A stretch of 56,897 bases of DNA, taken from the NCBI GenBank assembly GCA_030650275.1, contig JAUSEK010000025.1:1-56897 (forward strand), read 5' to 3'. This document shows, in pieces, positions 28,337 through 37,687 of the stretch. Source of the stretch: Candidatus Omnitrophota bacterium (GTDB lineage Bacteria > Omnitrophota > Gorgyraeia > Zapsychrales > Fredricksoniimonadaceae). The notes below the pieces were generated by a model. The model had not been told where the DNA came from. It saw only the letters and a list, made by a program, of their open reading frames with translations, and searched no databases. Both the position numbers and the translations under genes were made by a program. The stretch's first letter is position 1. Every line of letters starts with the position of its first letter.

Positions 28337-29017
28337 ATGACCGACAATATCAAGACGCTGTGGCAGTCGCTGGCTTTGCTGTTACGCGCGCATCCGTGGC
28401 ACGGCATCCCCATCGGCGAAGACGCGCCCGAGATCTTCAATACCTATATTGAGACGGTCCCTTCTGATACCGTCAAATACGAGATAGACAAGAAAAGCGG
28501 GTTTTTGAAAGTGGCCCGCCCGCAAAAATACTCCAGCATCTGCCCGACCCTGTATGGGTTCATCCCGCAGACCTATTGCTCCAGGAATACCGCGGATTTT
28601 TGTTCGCAGCGTACGGGGCGTTTGGGGATCGTGGGGGACGACGACCCGCTGGACGTCTGCGTTTTGACCGAGAAGGTCATCAGCCACGGCGATATCATCG
28701 TGCGGGCCATTCCCATCGGCGGCTTCCGCATGATCGACGAGGGCAAGGCGGATGACAAGATCATCGCGGTCATGCACGGCGACGGCCTCTACAGCCAGTG
28801 GCACAATATCGAGGACTGCCCGCGCGCGTTCGTCGACCGGCTCAAGCATTATTTTCTGACCTACAAAGACCTTCCCGGTTCCGAAGAACGCATCTGCGAG
28901 ATCAGCCATGTTTACGGCCGTGAAGAGGCCCTGGAAGTCATCCGCCGCAGCCGCGCGGATTATCACGACCGTTTCGCCGATCTTGAATCCATGGTGTCCT
29001 CCGTCAAGGAGGACTGA
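28337..29017 (+). CDS. ppa: Inorganic pyrophosphatase, soluble family I
   Basis: 226 aa. Hydrolyses pyrophosphate. The family I signature reads DDDPLDVCVL, with the substrate lysines and tyrosines before it (EIDKKSGFLKV, YGFIPQTYC). Longer than bacterial type (about 175 aa), closer to larger variants with an N-terminal extension and a C-terminal helical tail. Probably translated from a leaderless transcript. Confidence 0.92.
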   Translation: MTDNIKTLWQSLALLLRAHPWHGIPIGEDAPEIFNTYIETVPSDTVKYEIDKKSGFLKVARPQKYSSICPTLYGFIPQTYCSRNTADFCSQRTGRLGIVGDDDPLDVCVLTEKVISHGDIIVRAIPIGGFRMIDEGKADDKIIAVMHGDGLYSQWHNIEDCPRAFVDRLKHYFLTYKDLPGSEERICEISHVYGREEALEVIRRSRADYHDRFADLESMVSSVKED

Positions 29018-29036
29018 ATAACAGGTATTGAAGTGA

Positions 29037-32000
29037 GTGCCCAATAAACCTTTCTTGTCCCCTGAAGTCCGCGTGGTCGAGGCCTCGGCCGGCTCCGGCA
29101 AGACCACCGCGCTCGCCAAACGTTATATCCAGATCCTGCTGTTAGCTTCCAGGTCCGATCCTCTGGCCATGAAACACATTTTGGCCATCACGTTCACCAA
29201 TAAGGCCGCCGGACAGATGAAGGAACGCATCGTCGAGCTCCTCAAGCGCATCGCTTTGGAGGGCCTGGCGCCATTCCCCCTCGGCCTTGCAAAGCCGGAA
29301 GCACAGCGCATGGCCTACCGGCTGATGGAAGAGCTCATCCGCCAGTATCATTTTTTCCAGGTCCAGACCATTGACAGTTTCATGAACGCGCTGTTGTCCG
29401 GGTGCGCGTTCAAGGTCGGGCTTTCGGCGCGTTTCAAGATCCGGCGCGATCCTTCCGATTACCTTGAACGGACGCTGGATGAGATCATTGCCGCTTCCGC
29501 CAGGGACGCCGCGTTGCGCCGGCTTTTGACAGGCATGGTCCGCCAGTATCTTTTTCTGGAAAACCGCACCGGATGGTTCCCTAAAAAGGATTTCCTCGCC
29601 GTTCTCAAAGTCCTGTTCGCCCACCAGAATATTTATCAGAAGGCATTTATCAAATACGGCGACGGCGCGCAGGACCTCTGGGCGATGAAACAGAAATTCA
29701 TCGCCCTGATCGAACAGATGCATCACAATGCTCCCGAGGGCACGCACAAAAGATTCCGGGACTGGCTTGAGGATTTTTGCGGCCGGCATACGGTCAGTTT
29801 TGACGTGGATGACGTGAGTACGTTATTGGCCAGGGACGATTTTCCCGTGACAAAGGGCAAAGATGTCGGGCCGCGGCTACAGCGCTTATGGGACGAGGCG
29901 CGCCGGTGCCTGCAGGCCATTGTCCGCCTTGAGGCCTACGGGATGTTTGACCCGCACATTGACCTTTTTGAACGTGCGATGGCTGTTTTAAAGACGCACC
30001 AGGTCAGGGACGATGTGCTGTTTTTGGAACAGCTCAACAGCAAGGCCCGCGCGCTGTTCGACGACGGGCTGGTCACGGTCGAGGAATTGTATTACCGTTT
30101 GGCCGCGCGTTTCCGCCATTACCTCATTGATGAATTTCAGGACACAAATCTCGGGCAATGGGCCAACCTGTCCATGATGGTGGAGGAGGCCCTGTCCACC
30201 GGAGGGACATTATTTTACGTGGGCGACAAGAAACAGGCCATTTACGGGTTTCGCGGTGGCAAAAGCGAATTGTTTGACCGGCTGCAGGATGACCTTTCCC
30301 ATTTTAACGTCGTGCGCGAAACGCTCACCAGGAATTACCGCAGTCACCGGCACATCGTTGATTTTAATAACCGTATTTTCGCCGTGGACAATTTGAAACG
30401 TTTTTTGCGTTCTCAGATCGTTTTCGGGCCTTCTGATGAGCAATTTTGTGAAGAGGTGTACGGCCATGCCCAACAGGAGGCGCTCCCGGAATTGGACCAG
30501 GGATCGGTGCGTGTGGCAATGGTGGCCGGAAAGACGCAAGCCCTGCGCGAGCCGATCATCCGCGTCCGGCTTCTGGAGGCGTTAAAGGACATCCACAGCC
30601 GTTTTCGCTGGCAGGACATCGCGGTCTTGACGCGCAGCAATGCCGAGGCTGCACAGGTCAGCCAATGGCTTTTGAGCGAGAACATCCTTGTCCAGTCCCA
30701 GCGCACCAGCGACGTGAAAAACCATCCTCTGGTCCAGGAGTTCCTGGATTATCTGAAATTTCTGGATTCCCCCGTTGATCATACCGTTTTTGCGGCGTTT
30801 TTGTCCGGAGAGATCTTTCCCGCGGCATCAGGAATGGCCCCGCAGGCGGTGAGGGATTTTTTGTTCAAAGAGCGCGCCAAATGTTTGCACAAGGCCTTTC
30901 AGGGTTCCTTCCCGGAGATGTGGCAGCGGCATTTCGCAAGGCATTTTCAGGAGGCGGGGCTTTATCCTTTGTACGAATTGGCCGTCAGCGTATGCCATGA
31001 CTGGCAGATGCTCGAGCGCTTTCCCGAGGCGCGCGGGTTTATTCTGCATTTTCTGGAACTCATCAAACGCAGGGAAGAGGACAGTTGTGACCTGCAAAGT
31101 TTTTTGGAGTATTTCGATGCTCTGGAAGGGGAGGAACGTTTCCTTCCCGTCAACGACGCGGATGCCGTGCGGGTCCTGACCGTGCATAAGGCCAAAGGCC
31201 TGGAATTCCCCGTCGTTATTATCCCGTTCCTGGAGATGGCGGTCAGGTCCGGGTCCGGGGACGGGGGGCAGTCCTTCGTGTGGGATGAAAGCAAGGACGG
31301 CATACGCCTGCTGCGTTTGAAAAAGCCCTACGGGGTTTTTTGTGAGGACCTCAAAGAACGTTTTGATGCGGAATATAAAAAGGAGTTTCTTGCCCAGTTG
31401 AACAATGTCTATGTGGCCCTGACCCGCGCGAAGTGGGAAATGGTTATTTTTGTCCCCGAACGCGCGGGCAACGCGGTCAATCCTGTTTTGGAGCTCATTC
31501 CCGATGACGCGCGCGCCGTCGGGCAGACGTCCCGTCCCGGTGGGCTTAAACCCGAGGCCCCGCCTCGTTTGTTGCTGGAAACCCTCGTCAGCCGCCAATG
31601 GATCAGCCGTTTGCATGAGGATTTTTCCGGCCAGGACCTGGACAGCGCGGGTGCGCGTTTGAAAGGCGAGGCCGCGCATTTTTGTTTGGCCTGTTCGGGG
31701 GACCTCAACGGTGTCGATGTCCCGTCATCCGTTGAGAAGGCCATCGGCCGCATGGCCGGCCGTTTTTCTTCCCAGGATGCCGGCGAATACAAGAACTGGC
31801 TTTCCAAGTTTTTACAAAGGGAGGATGTGCGGCCTTTATTTTTTCCGCCGCCGGGGACACAGGTCATCTGCGAACAGGAGATCGTCAACCGTTTCGGCGA
31901 CACCCGCCGCGTGGACCGGCTGCTGGTCGACGACGGTCAGGTTTTAGTCGTCGATTTCAAGACCTCACGCAGAGACGAGGCCTCCCATCAAAAGCAAATG

Positions 32001-32072
32001 GACGAGTACATCGCTTTGGTGCGCGCCCTTTATCCCGGCCGCATGGTGCGTGGAGAAATTATTTATGTCTGA
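29037..32072 (+). CDS. addA: AddA/RecB-like helicase-nuclease
   Basis: 1011 aa UvrD-family helicase with a C-terminal PD-(D/E)XK nuclease. Walker A is EASAGSGKTTALAKRY near the start, followed by AITFTNKAAGQMKERI, Walker B LIDEFQDTN, motif VI VYVALTRAKWEM and nuclease residues VDRLLVDDGQVLVVDFKTS. GTG start at 29037; no good ribosome site. Together with the next gene it would form an AddAB-type complex that resects double-strand breaks. It is shorter than B. subtilis AddA (about 1230 aa). Confidence 0.88.
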   Translation: MPNKPFLSPEVRVVEASAGSGKTTALAKRYIQILLLASRSDPLAMKHILAITFTNKAAGQMKERIVELLKRIALEGLAPFPLGLAKPEAQRMAYRLMEELIRQYHFFQVQTIDSFMNALLSGCAFKVGLSARFKIRRDPSDYLERTLDEIIAASARDAALRRLLTGMVRQYLFLENRTGWFPKKDFLAVLKVLFAHQNIYQKAFIKYGDGAQDLWAMKQKFIALIEQMHHNAPEGTHKRFRDWLEDFCGRHTVSFDVDDVSTLLARDDFPVTKGKDVGPRLQRLWDEARRCLQAIVRLEAYGMFDPHIDLFERAMAVLKTHQVRDDVLFLEQLNSKARALFDDGLVTVEELYYRLAARFRHYLIDEFQDTNLGQWANLSMMVEEALSTGGTLFYVGDKKQAIYGFRGGKSELFDRLQDDLSHFNVVRETLTRNYRSHRHIVDFNNRIFAVDNLKRFLRSQIVFGPSDEQFCEEVYGHAQQEALPELDQGSVRVAMVAGKTQALREPIIRVRLLEALKDIHSRFRWQDIAVLTRSNAEAAQVSQWLLSENILVQSQRTSDVKNHPLVQEFLDYLKFLDSPVDHTVFAAFLSGEIFPAASGMAPQAVRDFLFKERAKCLHKAFQGSFPEMWQRHFARHFQEAGLYPLYELAVSVCHDWQMLERFPEARGFILHFLELIKRREEDSCDLQSFLEYFDALEGEERFLPVNDADAVRVLTVHKAKGLEFPVVIIPFLEMAVRSGSGDGGQSFVWDESKDGIRLLRLKKPYGVFCEDLKERFDAEYKKEFLAQLNNVYVALTRAKWEMVIFVPERAGNAVNPVLELIPDDARAVGQTSRPGGLKPEAPPRLLLETLVSRQWISRLHEDFSGQDLDSAGARLKGEAAHFCLACSGDLNGVDVPSSVEKAIGRMAGRFSSQDAGEYKNWLSKFLQREDVRPLFFPPPGTQVICEQEIVNRFGDTRRVDRLLVDDGQVLVVDFKTSRRDEASHQKQMDEYIALVRALYPGRMVRGEIIYV

Positions 32073-34704
32073 CCAATTAATTACCATTCCTTTTACCGAA
32101 CGCTTCCTCGATCATGCCGTTGCCTACATTGAACGCGAATACCTCGTTCCGGGCAGGGACATGCGCCGCCTGGCCGTTGTCTTCGGCGGACACCGGCCAT
32201 CGCTTTTTCTCAAGCGCATGCTGGCGGACAAGATCAAGGCCCCGTTCTATCCGCCGCGATTTTTGACCATGGACGAACTCGTCGCGATGATCACCGACGG
32301 GAAGACCGGGTCCGGCAAAGCCGTTTCCGATCTGGAACATTCCCTGGTCTTGTATGATCTTGCCCGCTGCCATACCCCGCAGATATTGAAAGGAAGGGAG
32401 TCCTTTGCCAGGTTTTTACCCTGGGCCAAGGAGATCACCCATTTCATTGAGCAGATGGACCTGGAGGAGACCGGCGATGACGCGTTAAAGGTCCTCCGTG
32501 AACAGGCTCGCATCGGTTTTAGCGTGCCGCAGGACATCAACCGGCTTTTGGAAGACATGATGGTCCTGCGCCGGGCCTATCACGCCCATTTGGACAAAGA
32601 GGGCCTGTGCGTGCGGGGATACCGTTATTGGAAAGCGGGCCGCGGCGTGTCCTCTTGGGATGCAGACTGCTTTGACCGCATCCTTTTTTGTAATATTTTC
32701 TACCTGCACGCCACCGAAATGGCCGTGGTCAAGGACCTTTACGGCAGGAAAAAAGCGGTGCTCATGGTGCAGGGGGACCAGCGCCGCTGGCCGGCCCTTG
32801 AGCGCATCTCCCGCGTGGCCGGTTCTCCCGTCGTGGAAGGGGACCAGGTCCGTCCCACATCCTTTGACCTGCATCTGCACGCGGCGTTTGACATGCATTC
32901 CCAGGCCGGCCTGATCGCCGGGATCCTTCATAAGGTCCCGGACCCGGCTAGCGCGGTCATTGTTTTGCCGGACGCCCAATTCATGCTTCCTTTATTGTCC
33001 GCCCTGGGGGAGGGGCTGGGCGATTTCAACATTTCCATGGGTTATCCTTTGCGCCGCAGTTCCTTGCACGCCCTATTGGAATTGATCATCGCGGCCCAGG
33101 CCTCACGGCGCGACGGTTTGTATTATGCCCGCGATTATCTCAAAGTCCTGCGCCATCCGCTGGTCAAGGAGATGGACCGGGCCGCTGTTCATAAGGTTGA
33201 AGAAGTTTTGACCGGCGATGTCCGCACGCCCCTGTCCGGAAAATTATTCCTGGCTTTGAAAGAGGCGGGGGAGGACCTGTCCGCGGTCCATCAGCATTTG
33301 TTTGAGGCCTGGCAAAATGTGCGCGCTCCCCGGGACCTGGCGGCCGCGCTCAACGGGCTGCTGTTTTTTATGTTCCAAAGCGGCCGGACGAAGGACGATC
33401 CTTTGAACGCGCGCATCGCCGGGCGTTTGGGCGCGATCGCGGATGAGTTTGCCGCCTTAAAAGGCGCGGGACCATTCTCCGACGGAGAATTGTTCAAGGT
33501 CCTGCTGGAACGCCTGAAAGGCGAAATGGTCGCGTTCCATGGCTCTCCTTTGCGGGGCCTGCAGGTGCTGGGGCTTTTTGAGACCCGGTCTTTGAGTTTC
33601 AGGGACGTCATTGTCGCCGACGTCAACGAAGGCATGTTGCCCAACCTCAACGTGTATGAACCGCTGATCCCGCGCGAAGTCATGGTCAAACTCAACCTTG
33701 ACCGGCTGGAATTTGAGGAAGAGATCCAGCGTTACCAGTTCATGCGCCTGCTGTCGTCTGCCGAGCGCGTGCATCTGGTCTATCAGGAGAGGCCGGACAA
33801 GCAAAGGAGCCGTTTTATTGAAGAACTGGTCTGGGAACAGGAAAAACGCGAAGGGGTTTTGGGGGGGACGGCGGTCCATCGTCCGGGTTTTCGTGCCGAA
33901 ATACCTGCGGCGGTGAGGTCCGTGCCCAAGACGCTGTCCGTGGTTGACTTCCTTAAAAAAATGACGTTTTCAGCGACCAGCGTGAATACCTATGTGCGAA
34001 ATCCCCATGAATTTTATTTCAAATACGTGCTGGGCCTGAAGGAAAAGGATGACCTTCTCGACGATCCGGATGGCAAACATGTCGGCATCTTTGTCCACGC
34101 TTTGCTGGAGGAGGCGTTCAGGCGTTTTAAAGGCAAAAAGCCGGTCCTGAATGCCACGTTCGGGCGGTATTTCCGCGGACTTTTTGAAACACGTTTTGAA
34201 CAAACCTTCGGCGCTGCCATGGCCTCGGACGTTTTTTTGATGAAAGAGGTCCTTTCCGCGCGGCTCCAACGGTTCCTTCAGCAGGAGGCCCGGCGCTGTG
34301 AAAGCGTGGACCAGGTCCTTTATCTGGAGCATACCTTTGAGGATGTGATCGATCTTCCTTGCGGCCCGGTCAAATTCGTTTACCGCGTGGACCGGGTGGA
34401 CCGCGCCATCGACGGCACCATCATGATCATTGATTACAAGACCGGAGCGGCGGACCGGATGCCGGTGTTGTCTTGCGTAACATCCTTCCAGATGCCGCTG
34501 TATGCGCATTATCTGGACCGGCTTTATCCCGACGCGTCTGTCAACGCGGCCATTTATCATCTGCGCACGTCAAAATTGGAAACGTTCCTGGACGATGCCG
34601 GCCCTGCCGGCCGTAAAACCGTTTTGCCCGAATTCATGACAGCCCTGGGGGCTGTCATGGCCCAGATCCTGGATCCTGCGGTACCTTTTATGGATAAACC
34701 GTAG
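32065..34704 (+). CDS. addB: AddB-like nuclease subunit
   Basis: 879 aa. The N-terminal part has the inactivated helicase fold seen in AddB (RLAVVFGGHRPSLFLKRMLA), without a Walker A motif. The C-terminal PD-(D/E)XK nuclease has YRVDRVDRAIDGTIMIIDYKTG. The four-cysteine Fe-S cluster of classic AddB is not apparent. ATG 32065 overlaps addA by 8 nt and has GGAG 9 nt upstream; the in-frame GTG at 32050 is less likely. The TAG stop sits in a family B repeat. Confidence 0.85.
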   Translation: MSDQLITIPFTERFLDHAVAYIEREYLVPGRDMRRLAVVFGGHRPSLFLKRMLADKIKAPFYPPRFLTMDELVAMITDGKTGSGKAVSDLEHSLVLYDLARCHTPQILKGRESFARFLPWAKEITHFIEQMDLEETGDDALKVLREQARIGFSVPQDINRLLEDMMVLRRAYHAHLDKEGLCVRGYRYWKAGRGVSSWDADCFDRILFCNIFYLHATEMAVVKDLYGRKKAVLMVQGDQRRWPALERISRVAGSPVVEGDQVRPTSFDLHLHAAFDMHSQAGLIAGILHKVPDPASAVIVLPDAQFMLPLLSALGEGLGDFNISMGYPLRRSSLHALLELIIAAQASRRDGLYYARDYLKVLRHPLVKEMDRAAVHKVEEVLTGDVRTPLSGKLFLALKEAGEDLSAVHQHLFEAWQNVRAPRDLAAALNGLLFFMFQSGRTKDDPLNARIAGRLGAIADEFAALKGAGPFSDGELFKVLLERLKGEMVAFHGSPLRGLQVLGLFETRSLSFRDVIVADVNEGMLPNLNVYEPLIPREVMVKLNLDRLEFEEEIQRYQFMRLLSSAERVHLVYQERPDKQRSRFIEELVWEQEKREGVLGGTAVHRPGFRAEIPAAVRSVPKTLSVVDFLKKMTFSATSVNTYVRNPHEFYFKYVLGLKEKDDLLDDPDGKHVGIFVHALLEEAFRRFKGKKPVLNATFGRYFRGLFETRFEQTFGAAMASDVFLMKEVLSARLQRFLQQEARRCESVDQVLYLEHTFEDVIDLPCGPVKFVYRVDRVDRAIDGTIMIIDYKTGAADRMPVLSCVTSFQMPLYAHYLDRLYPDASVNAAIYHLRTSKLETFLDDAGPAGRKTVLPEFMTALGAVMAQILDPAVPFMDKP

Positions 34705-34728
34705 AGACGCAAAATTTTGCGTCTCTAC
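34701..34728 (+). repeat. Palindromic repeat, family B
   Basis: 28-nt perfect palindrome, GTAGAGACGCAAAA and its complement TTTTGCGTCTCTAC. Supplies the addB stop TAG (34702-34704). The promoter of the receiver gene begins at its right end. Confidence 0.9.
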
Positions 34729-34756
34729 TTGTCAATTCGCGTTCTTTAGATAGAAT
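34729..34756 (+). promoter_or_regulatory. Promoter giving a leaderless receiver-domain transcript
   Basis: TTGTCA (34729-34734), 16-nt spacer, TAGAAT (34751-34756). The ATG at 34763 is 7 nt after the -10 box, so transcription would start at the start codon. No ribosome site is present upstream. Confidence 0.55.
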
Positions 34757-34762
34757 ACAATT

Positions 34763-35128
34763 ATGTCAAAGACCATTCTCGTTGTGGACGATGAGCCCGT
34801 TATTGTTGAGATCGCCAGGCGCAAACTGGAAGAAGTTGGTTTCGAGGTGATGACGGCGCGCGATGGGCAAGAGGCCATGGCGTGTCTTCAGAAAAAGACC
34901 CCTCACTTGATCATCCTGGACGTGCAAATGCCCAAAATGGACGGGTATGCGTTCATGATAGAAAAAAGCAAGGTCCCCGAATACGAATCCATCCCGGTCA
35001 TCGTGGCCACCGCCCATCAGGAAACGGCACCCTTGTTCGAGCGCCACGGGATCAGGACCTACCTTTTAAAGCCGTTGAAACTCCAGGAACTTTTGGATAA
35101 GGTCGCCGAAGTCCTCGGTCCCGCTTAA
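34763..35128 (+). CDS. Single-domain response regulator (CheY-like)
   Basis: 121 aa receiver domain with no output domain. Acid pocket D9-D10 (VVDDEPV), phosphoacceptor D53 in LIILDVQMPKMDG, switch threonine in ATAHQ and conserved lysine in LLKPLKL. No kinase gene nearby. The stop TAA shares its last base with the ATG of yggS. Confidence 0.93.
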   Translation: MSKTILVVDDEPVIVEIARRKLEEVGFEVMTARDGQEAMACLQKKTPHLIILDVQMPKMDGYAFMIEKSKVPEYESIPVIVATAHQETAPLFERHGIRTYLLKPLKLQELLDKVAEVLGPA

Positions 35129-35817
35129 TGATCAAGGATAATGTCGCAAAGGTCCGGGCTGACATCGCTGTTGCCTGCCGCGCGGCCGGCCGTGACCCGT
35201 CGCAGGTGATCTTGGTGGCGGTGACCAAGTCCGTTCCCGTCCACGTCATTGCACAAGCCGTGTCCGCCGGCATTGAACACATCGCGGAAAACCAGGTGCA
35301 GGAGGCCGAAAAGAAATTTCCGGACCTGATCGCCAAGGATCCCCATTTGACCGGACATATCATCGGCCATTTGCAAACGAACAAGGCCGGGGATGCGCTC
35401 AAGGTCGCGGGTTTGATCCAGTCCGTGGACAGCGCGCGTTTGGCTGATGAAATTGAAAAACAGGCCGCGAAACTGGGCAGGACCGCGGACATTCTGGTGC
35501 AGGTCAATACCGCCCGAGAGCCGCAGAAACACGGGGCCGCGCCCGAAAAGGTCTTCGCGCTCATGGAACACATTTCTGGTTTGAAGCATGTGCGCGTTCT
35601 GGGCCTGATGGCCATGGCGCCTTTGACCGAAGATGAAGGCAGGGTCCGCAAAGCTTTCAGCGATTTGCGGGACATCCGCGACGGTGTGTCAAAACGTTTT
35701 TCAGGAAATTCAAAGGTCAATATGAAATATCTTTCCATGGGCATGAGTTCGGATTATCGTATTGCGATCCAAGAAGGTTCAACCATGGTGCGCATCGGCA
35801 GCGCGATATTTAAGTAG
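35128..35817 (+). CDS. yggS: YggS family PLP homeostasis protein
   Basis: 229 aa alanine racemase-like fold that binds pyridoxal phosphate. The PLP lysine is in LVAVTKSVPVH; ENQVQEAEKKFP, HIIGHLQTNKA and SMGMSSDYRIAI are the family blocks. It is next to proC, as in very many genomes, and follows the receiver gene with a one-base overlap. The stop TAG is part of a family A repeat. Confidence 0.95.
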   Translation: MIKDNVAKVRADIAVACRAAGRDPSQVILVAVTKSVPVHVIAQAVSAGIEHIAENQVQEAEKKFPDLIAKDPHLTGHIIGHLQTNKAGDALKVAGLIQSVDSARLADEIEKQAAKLGRTADILVQVNTAREPQKHGAAPEKVFALMEHISGLKHVRVLGLMAMAPLTEDEGRVRKAFSDLRDIRDGVSKRFSGNSKVNMKYLSMGMSSDYRIAIQEGSTMVRIGSAIFK

Positions 35818-35838
35818 GGGCGATCCTTGTGATCGCCC
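35814..35838 (+). repeat. Palindromic repeat, family A
   Basis: Arms GTAGGGGCGATC / GATCGCCC around CTTGT. Supplies the yggS stop TAG (35815-35817). It separates yggS from proC by 35 nt. Confidence 0.9.
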
Positions 35839-35852
35839 GACAGGAAAATAAT

Positions 35853-36641
35853 ATGTCAACCATCACGATCATCGGCGGCGGCAACATGGGGGAAGCCCTT
35901 GTGAAGGGGCTTTACCGGACGCATAAAGTTTGCGTTTGCGAGGCCGACCCCAAACGTGCCCGTGCTTTGAAAAATAAATACCGGATCGCCATTGCGGGCC
36001 TTCATACGGCGATTAAAAACGCCGAAATTGTCATCTTCGCCGTCAAGCCGCAGGACATGGCCGTGCTTTTGGTTCATGTAGGGGCGATTATCAATCGCCC
36101 GCAGAGGCAAATATTCATTTCTATTGCCGCTGGTTTAACGACAAAATTCTTTGAGAAACATTTAGGCAAGGTCAGGGTCGTGCGTGCCATGCCCAATATG
36201 CCGGCCTTGATCGGCGAGGGGATGACGGCTTTGTGCGCGGGCCGATATGCTTCATCCAAAGACCTGGCTGTTGCGCAGAAAATATTATCCAGCGTCGGAA
36301 AGACGATGGTGGTGAAAGAGAAATATATGGACGCGGTCACTGCGGTTTCAGGCAGCGGGCCGGCCTATGTGTTCTTGTTCGTCGAGCAATGGATGGCCGC
36401 GGCCAAGGCGCTGGGATTCAAAGACGTCCAGGCCAAAGCGCTGGTTTATCAGACCCTGACCGGCAGCGCCCATTTATTAGAGAAGAGCGTCTTTGATGCC
36501 GCGACCTTGCGGGCCAAGGTGACCTCCAAAGGCGGCACCACCCAGGCGGCCCTGGATGTCTTTTCTCAAGCAAAGTTCGATCACATCATGAAGAAGGCAT
36601 TATTGGCAGCAAAGAAACGTGCAAGCCAATTAGCTAAGTAA
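35853..36641 (+). CDS. proC: Pyrroline-5-carboxylate reductase
   Basis: 262 aa, last step of proline synthesis. The Rossmann motif GGGNMGEALVKGL, the NAD(P) region VKPQDM, and VRAMPNMPALIGEGMTAL, AVSGSGPAYVFLF and VTSKGGTTQAAL are all typical. In the surface loop after VKPQDM the residues VGAIINRP are encoded by a family A palindrome read in frame. ATG 35853 has AGGAAA upstream. Confidence 0.95.
   Translation: MSTITIIGGGNMGEALVKGLYRTHKVCVCEADPKRARALKNKYRIAIAGLHTAIKNAEIVIFAVKPQDMAVLLVHVGAIINRPQRQIFISIAAGLTTKFFEKHLGKVRVVRAMPNMPALIGEGMTALCAGRYASSKDLAVAQKILSSVGKTMVVKEKYMDAVTAVSGSGPAYVFLFVEQWMAAAKALGFKDVQAKALVYQTLTGSAHLLEKSVFDAATLRAKVTSKGGTTQAALDVFSQAKFDHIMKKALLAAKKRASQLAK
36078..36100 (+). repeat. 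Family A palindrome inside proC
   Basis: GTAGGGGCGATT / AATCGCCC around ATC. Here the phase is GTA GGG GCG, so no stop arises, and it encodes VGAIINRP in a variable loop of ProC. Confidence 0.85.
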
Positions 36642-36649
36642 TTGCTATA

Positions 36650-36803
36650 GGGCTTTGTGTGAAATTTTGAAAGGCGAATTATGTCCCTATCGTCTACGAC
36701 TCCGATCCGGAAATACAGTCCCCGTAGGGACGTTGTATTTCCGGAGTGTCAGGAAAGACGATTATTGACATAGTTGAGCCGACTCAAAATTTTACCAAAG
36801 CCC
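36650..36803. repeat. 154-nt imperfect palindrome between proC and mtnP
   Basis: Outer arms GGGCTTTG (36650-36657) and CAAAGCCC (36796-36803), then AAATTTTGA paired with TCAAAATTT, then weaker pairing (TATGTC, TATCGTCT), and a strong inner stem CCGGAAATACA / TGTATTTCCGG with GTCCC / GGGAC at the tip. It fills nearly all of the 181-nt gap. It could be a MITE-like element or a structured leader of mtnP. No target duplication is obvious and no known riboswitch is recognised. Confidence 0.7.
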
Positions 36804-36822
36804 GTTAAATTAGGGAGAACGC

Positions 36823-37683
36823 ATGTCCATCGTCGGAGTGATCGGCGGTAGCGGTTTATACCAGATCGATGGGATCACTGGCGTCAAGGAAGTGGCGGTC
36901 AAGACGCCCTTCGGTGACCCGTCGGACAACTTTGTCACCGGAACGCTGGAAGGTACTCGCGTCGTGTTTTTGCCGCGCCACGGCCGCGGCCACCGCATTT
37001 CTCCCAGTGAGATCAATTACCGTGCTAACATTTACGGGATGAAGGAACTTGGTGTCGCGGCCATCATTTCCGTTTCCGCCTGCGGCTCTTTGAAGGAACA
37101 ATACAAGCCCATGGATTTCGTGGTCCCCGACCAGTTCCTGGACCGCACGCGCAAGGGCAGGGCAGACACGTTTTTTACCAACGGCATCGTCGCGCACGTG
37201 GCCTTTGCCGACCCCGTATCACCGGAGATCGCCGATATTATTGATTCTTCCGCCAAGGCCTTGAAATTAACGGTGCACAAAGGCGGCACCTACGTCAACA
37301 TGGAAGGCCCGCAATTTTCCACTAAAGCGGAATCAAACCTTTACCGCTCTTGGGGCATGGACATCATCGGCATGACGAATCTGACCGAGGCCAAACTCGC
37401 CCGCGAAGCGGAAGTTTCTTACGCCACGCTCGCCGCTGTCACCGACTATGATTGCTGGCATCCCAGCCACGATTCCGTCACCATTGAGATGATCATCGCT
37501 AATCTCAACAAGAACGTGGCCAATGCCAAAAATATTTTGAAAGTAGCCATACCCCGGGTTGGAACATTAAAGACCTTCAGCGCCGCCAATGCCCTGCAAT
37601 ATGCTATCATGACCGACCGTGATATGATCCCTCTTGAAACCAAGAGAAATTTAGCGGTTATTATAGGAAAATACATTAAATAG
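36823..37683 (+). CDS. mtnP: S-methyl-5'-thioadenosine phosphorylase
   Basis: 286 aa purine nucleoside phosphorylase of the MTAP type. The phosphate site GGSGLY and PRHGRGHRISPSEINYRANI are present, as are YVNMEGPQFSTKAES and GMTNLTEAKLAREAEV. The serine-histidine pair and the MTAP-style length favour methylthioadenosine over inosine, but guanosine/inosine activity is not excluded. GGGAGA precedes ATG. Confidence 0.92.
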   Translation: MSIVGVIGGSGLYQIDGITGVKEVAVKTPFGDPSDNFVTGTLEGTRVVFLPRHGRGHRISPSEINYRANIYGMKELGVAAIISVSACGSLKEQYKPMDFVVPDQFLDRTRKGRADTFFTNGIVAHVAFADPVSPEIADIIDSSAKALKLTVHKGGTYVNMEGPQFSTKAESNLYRSWGMDIIGMTNLTEAKLAREAEVSYATLAAVTDYDCWHPSHDSVTIEMIIANLNKNVANAKNILKVAIPRVGTLKTFSAANALQYAIMTDRDMIPLETKRNLAVIIGKYIK

Positions 37684-37687
37684 TAGA

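Noticed and set aside
36650-36822. SAM or SAH riboswitch in front of mtnP
   Set aside because: No conserved core of these classes; the region is a long imperfect palindrome instead.
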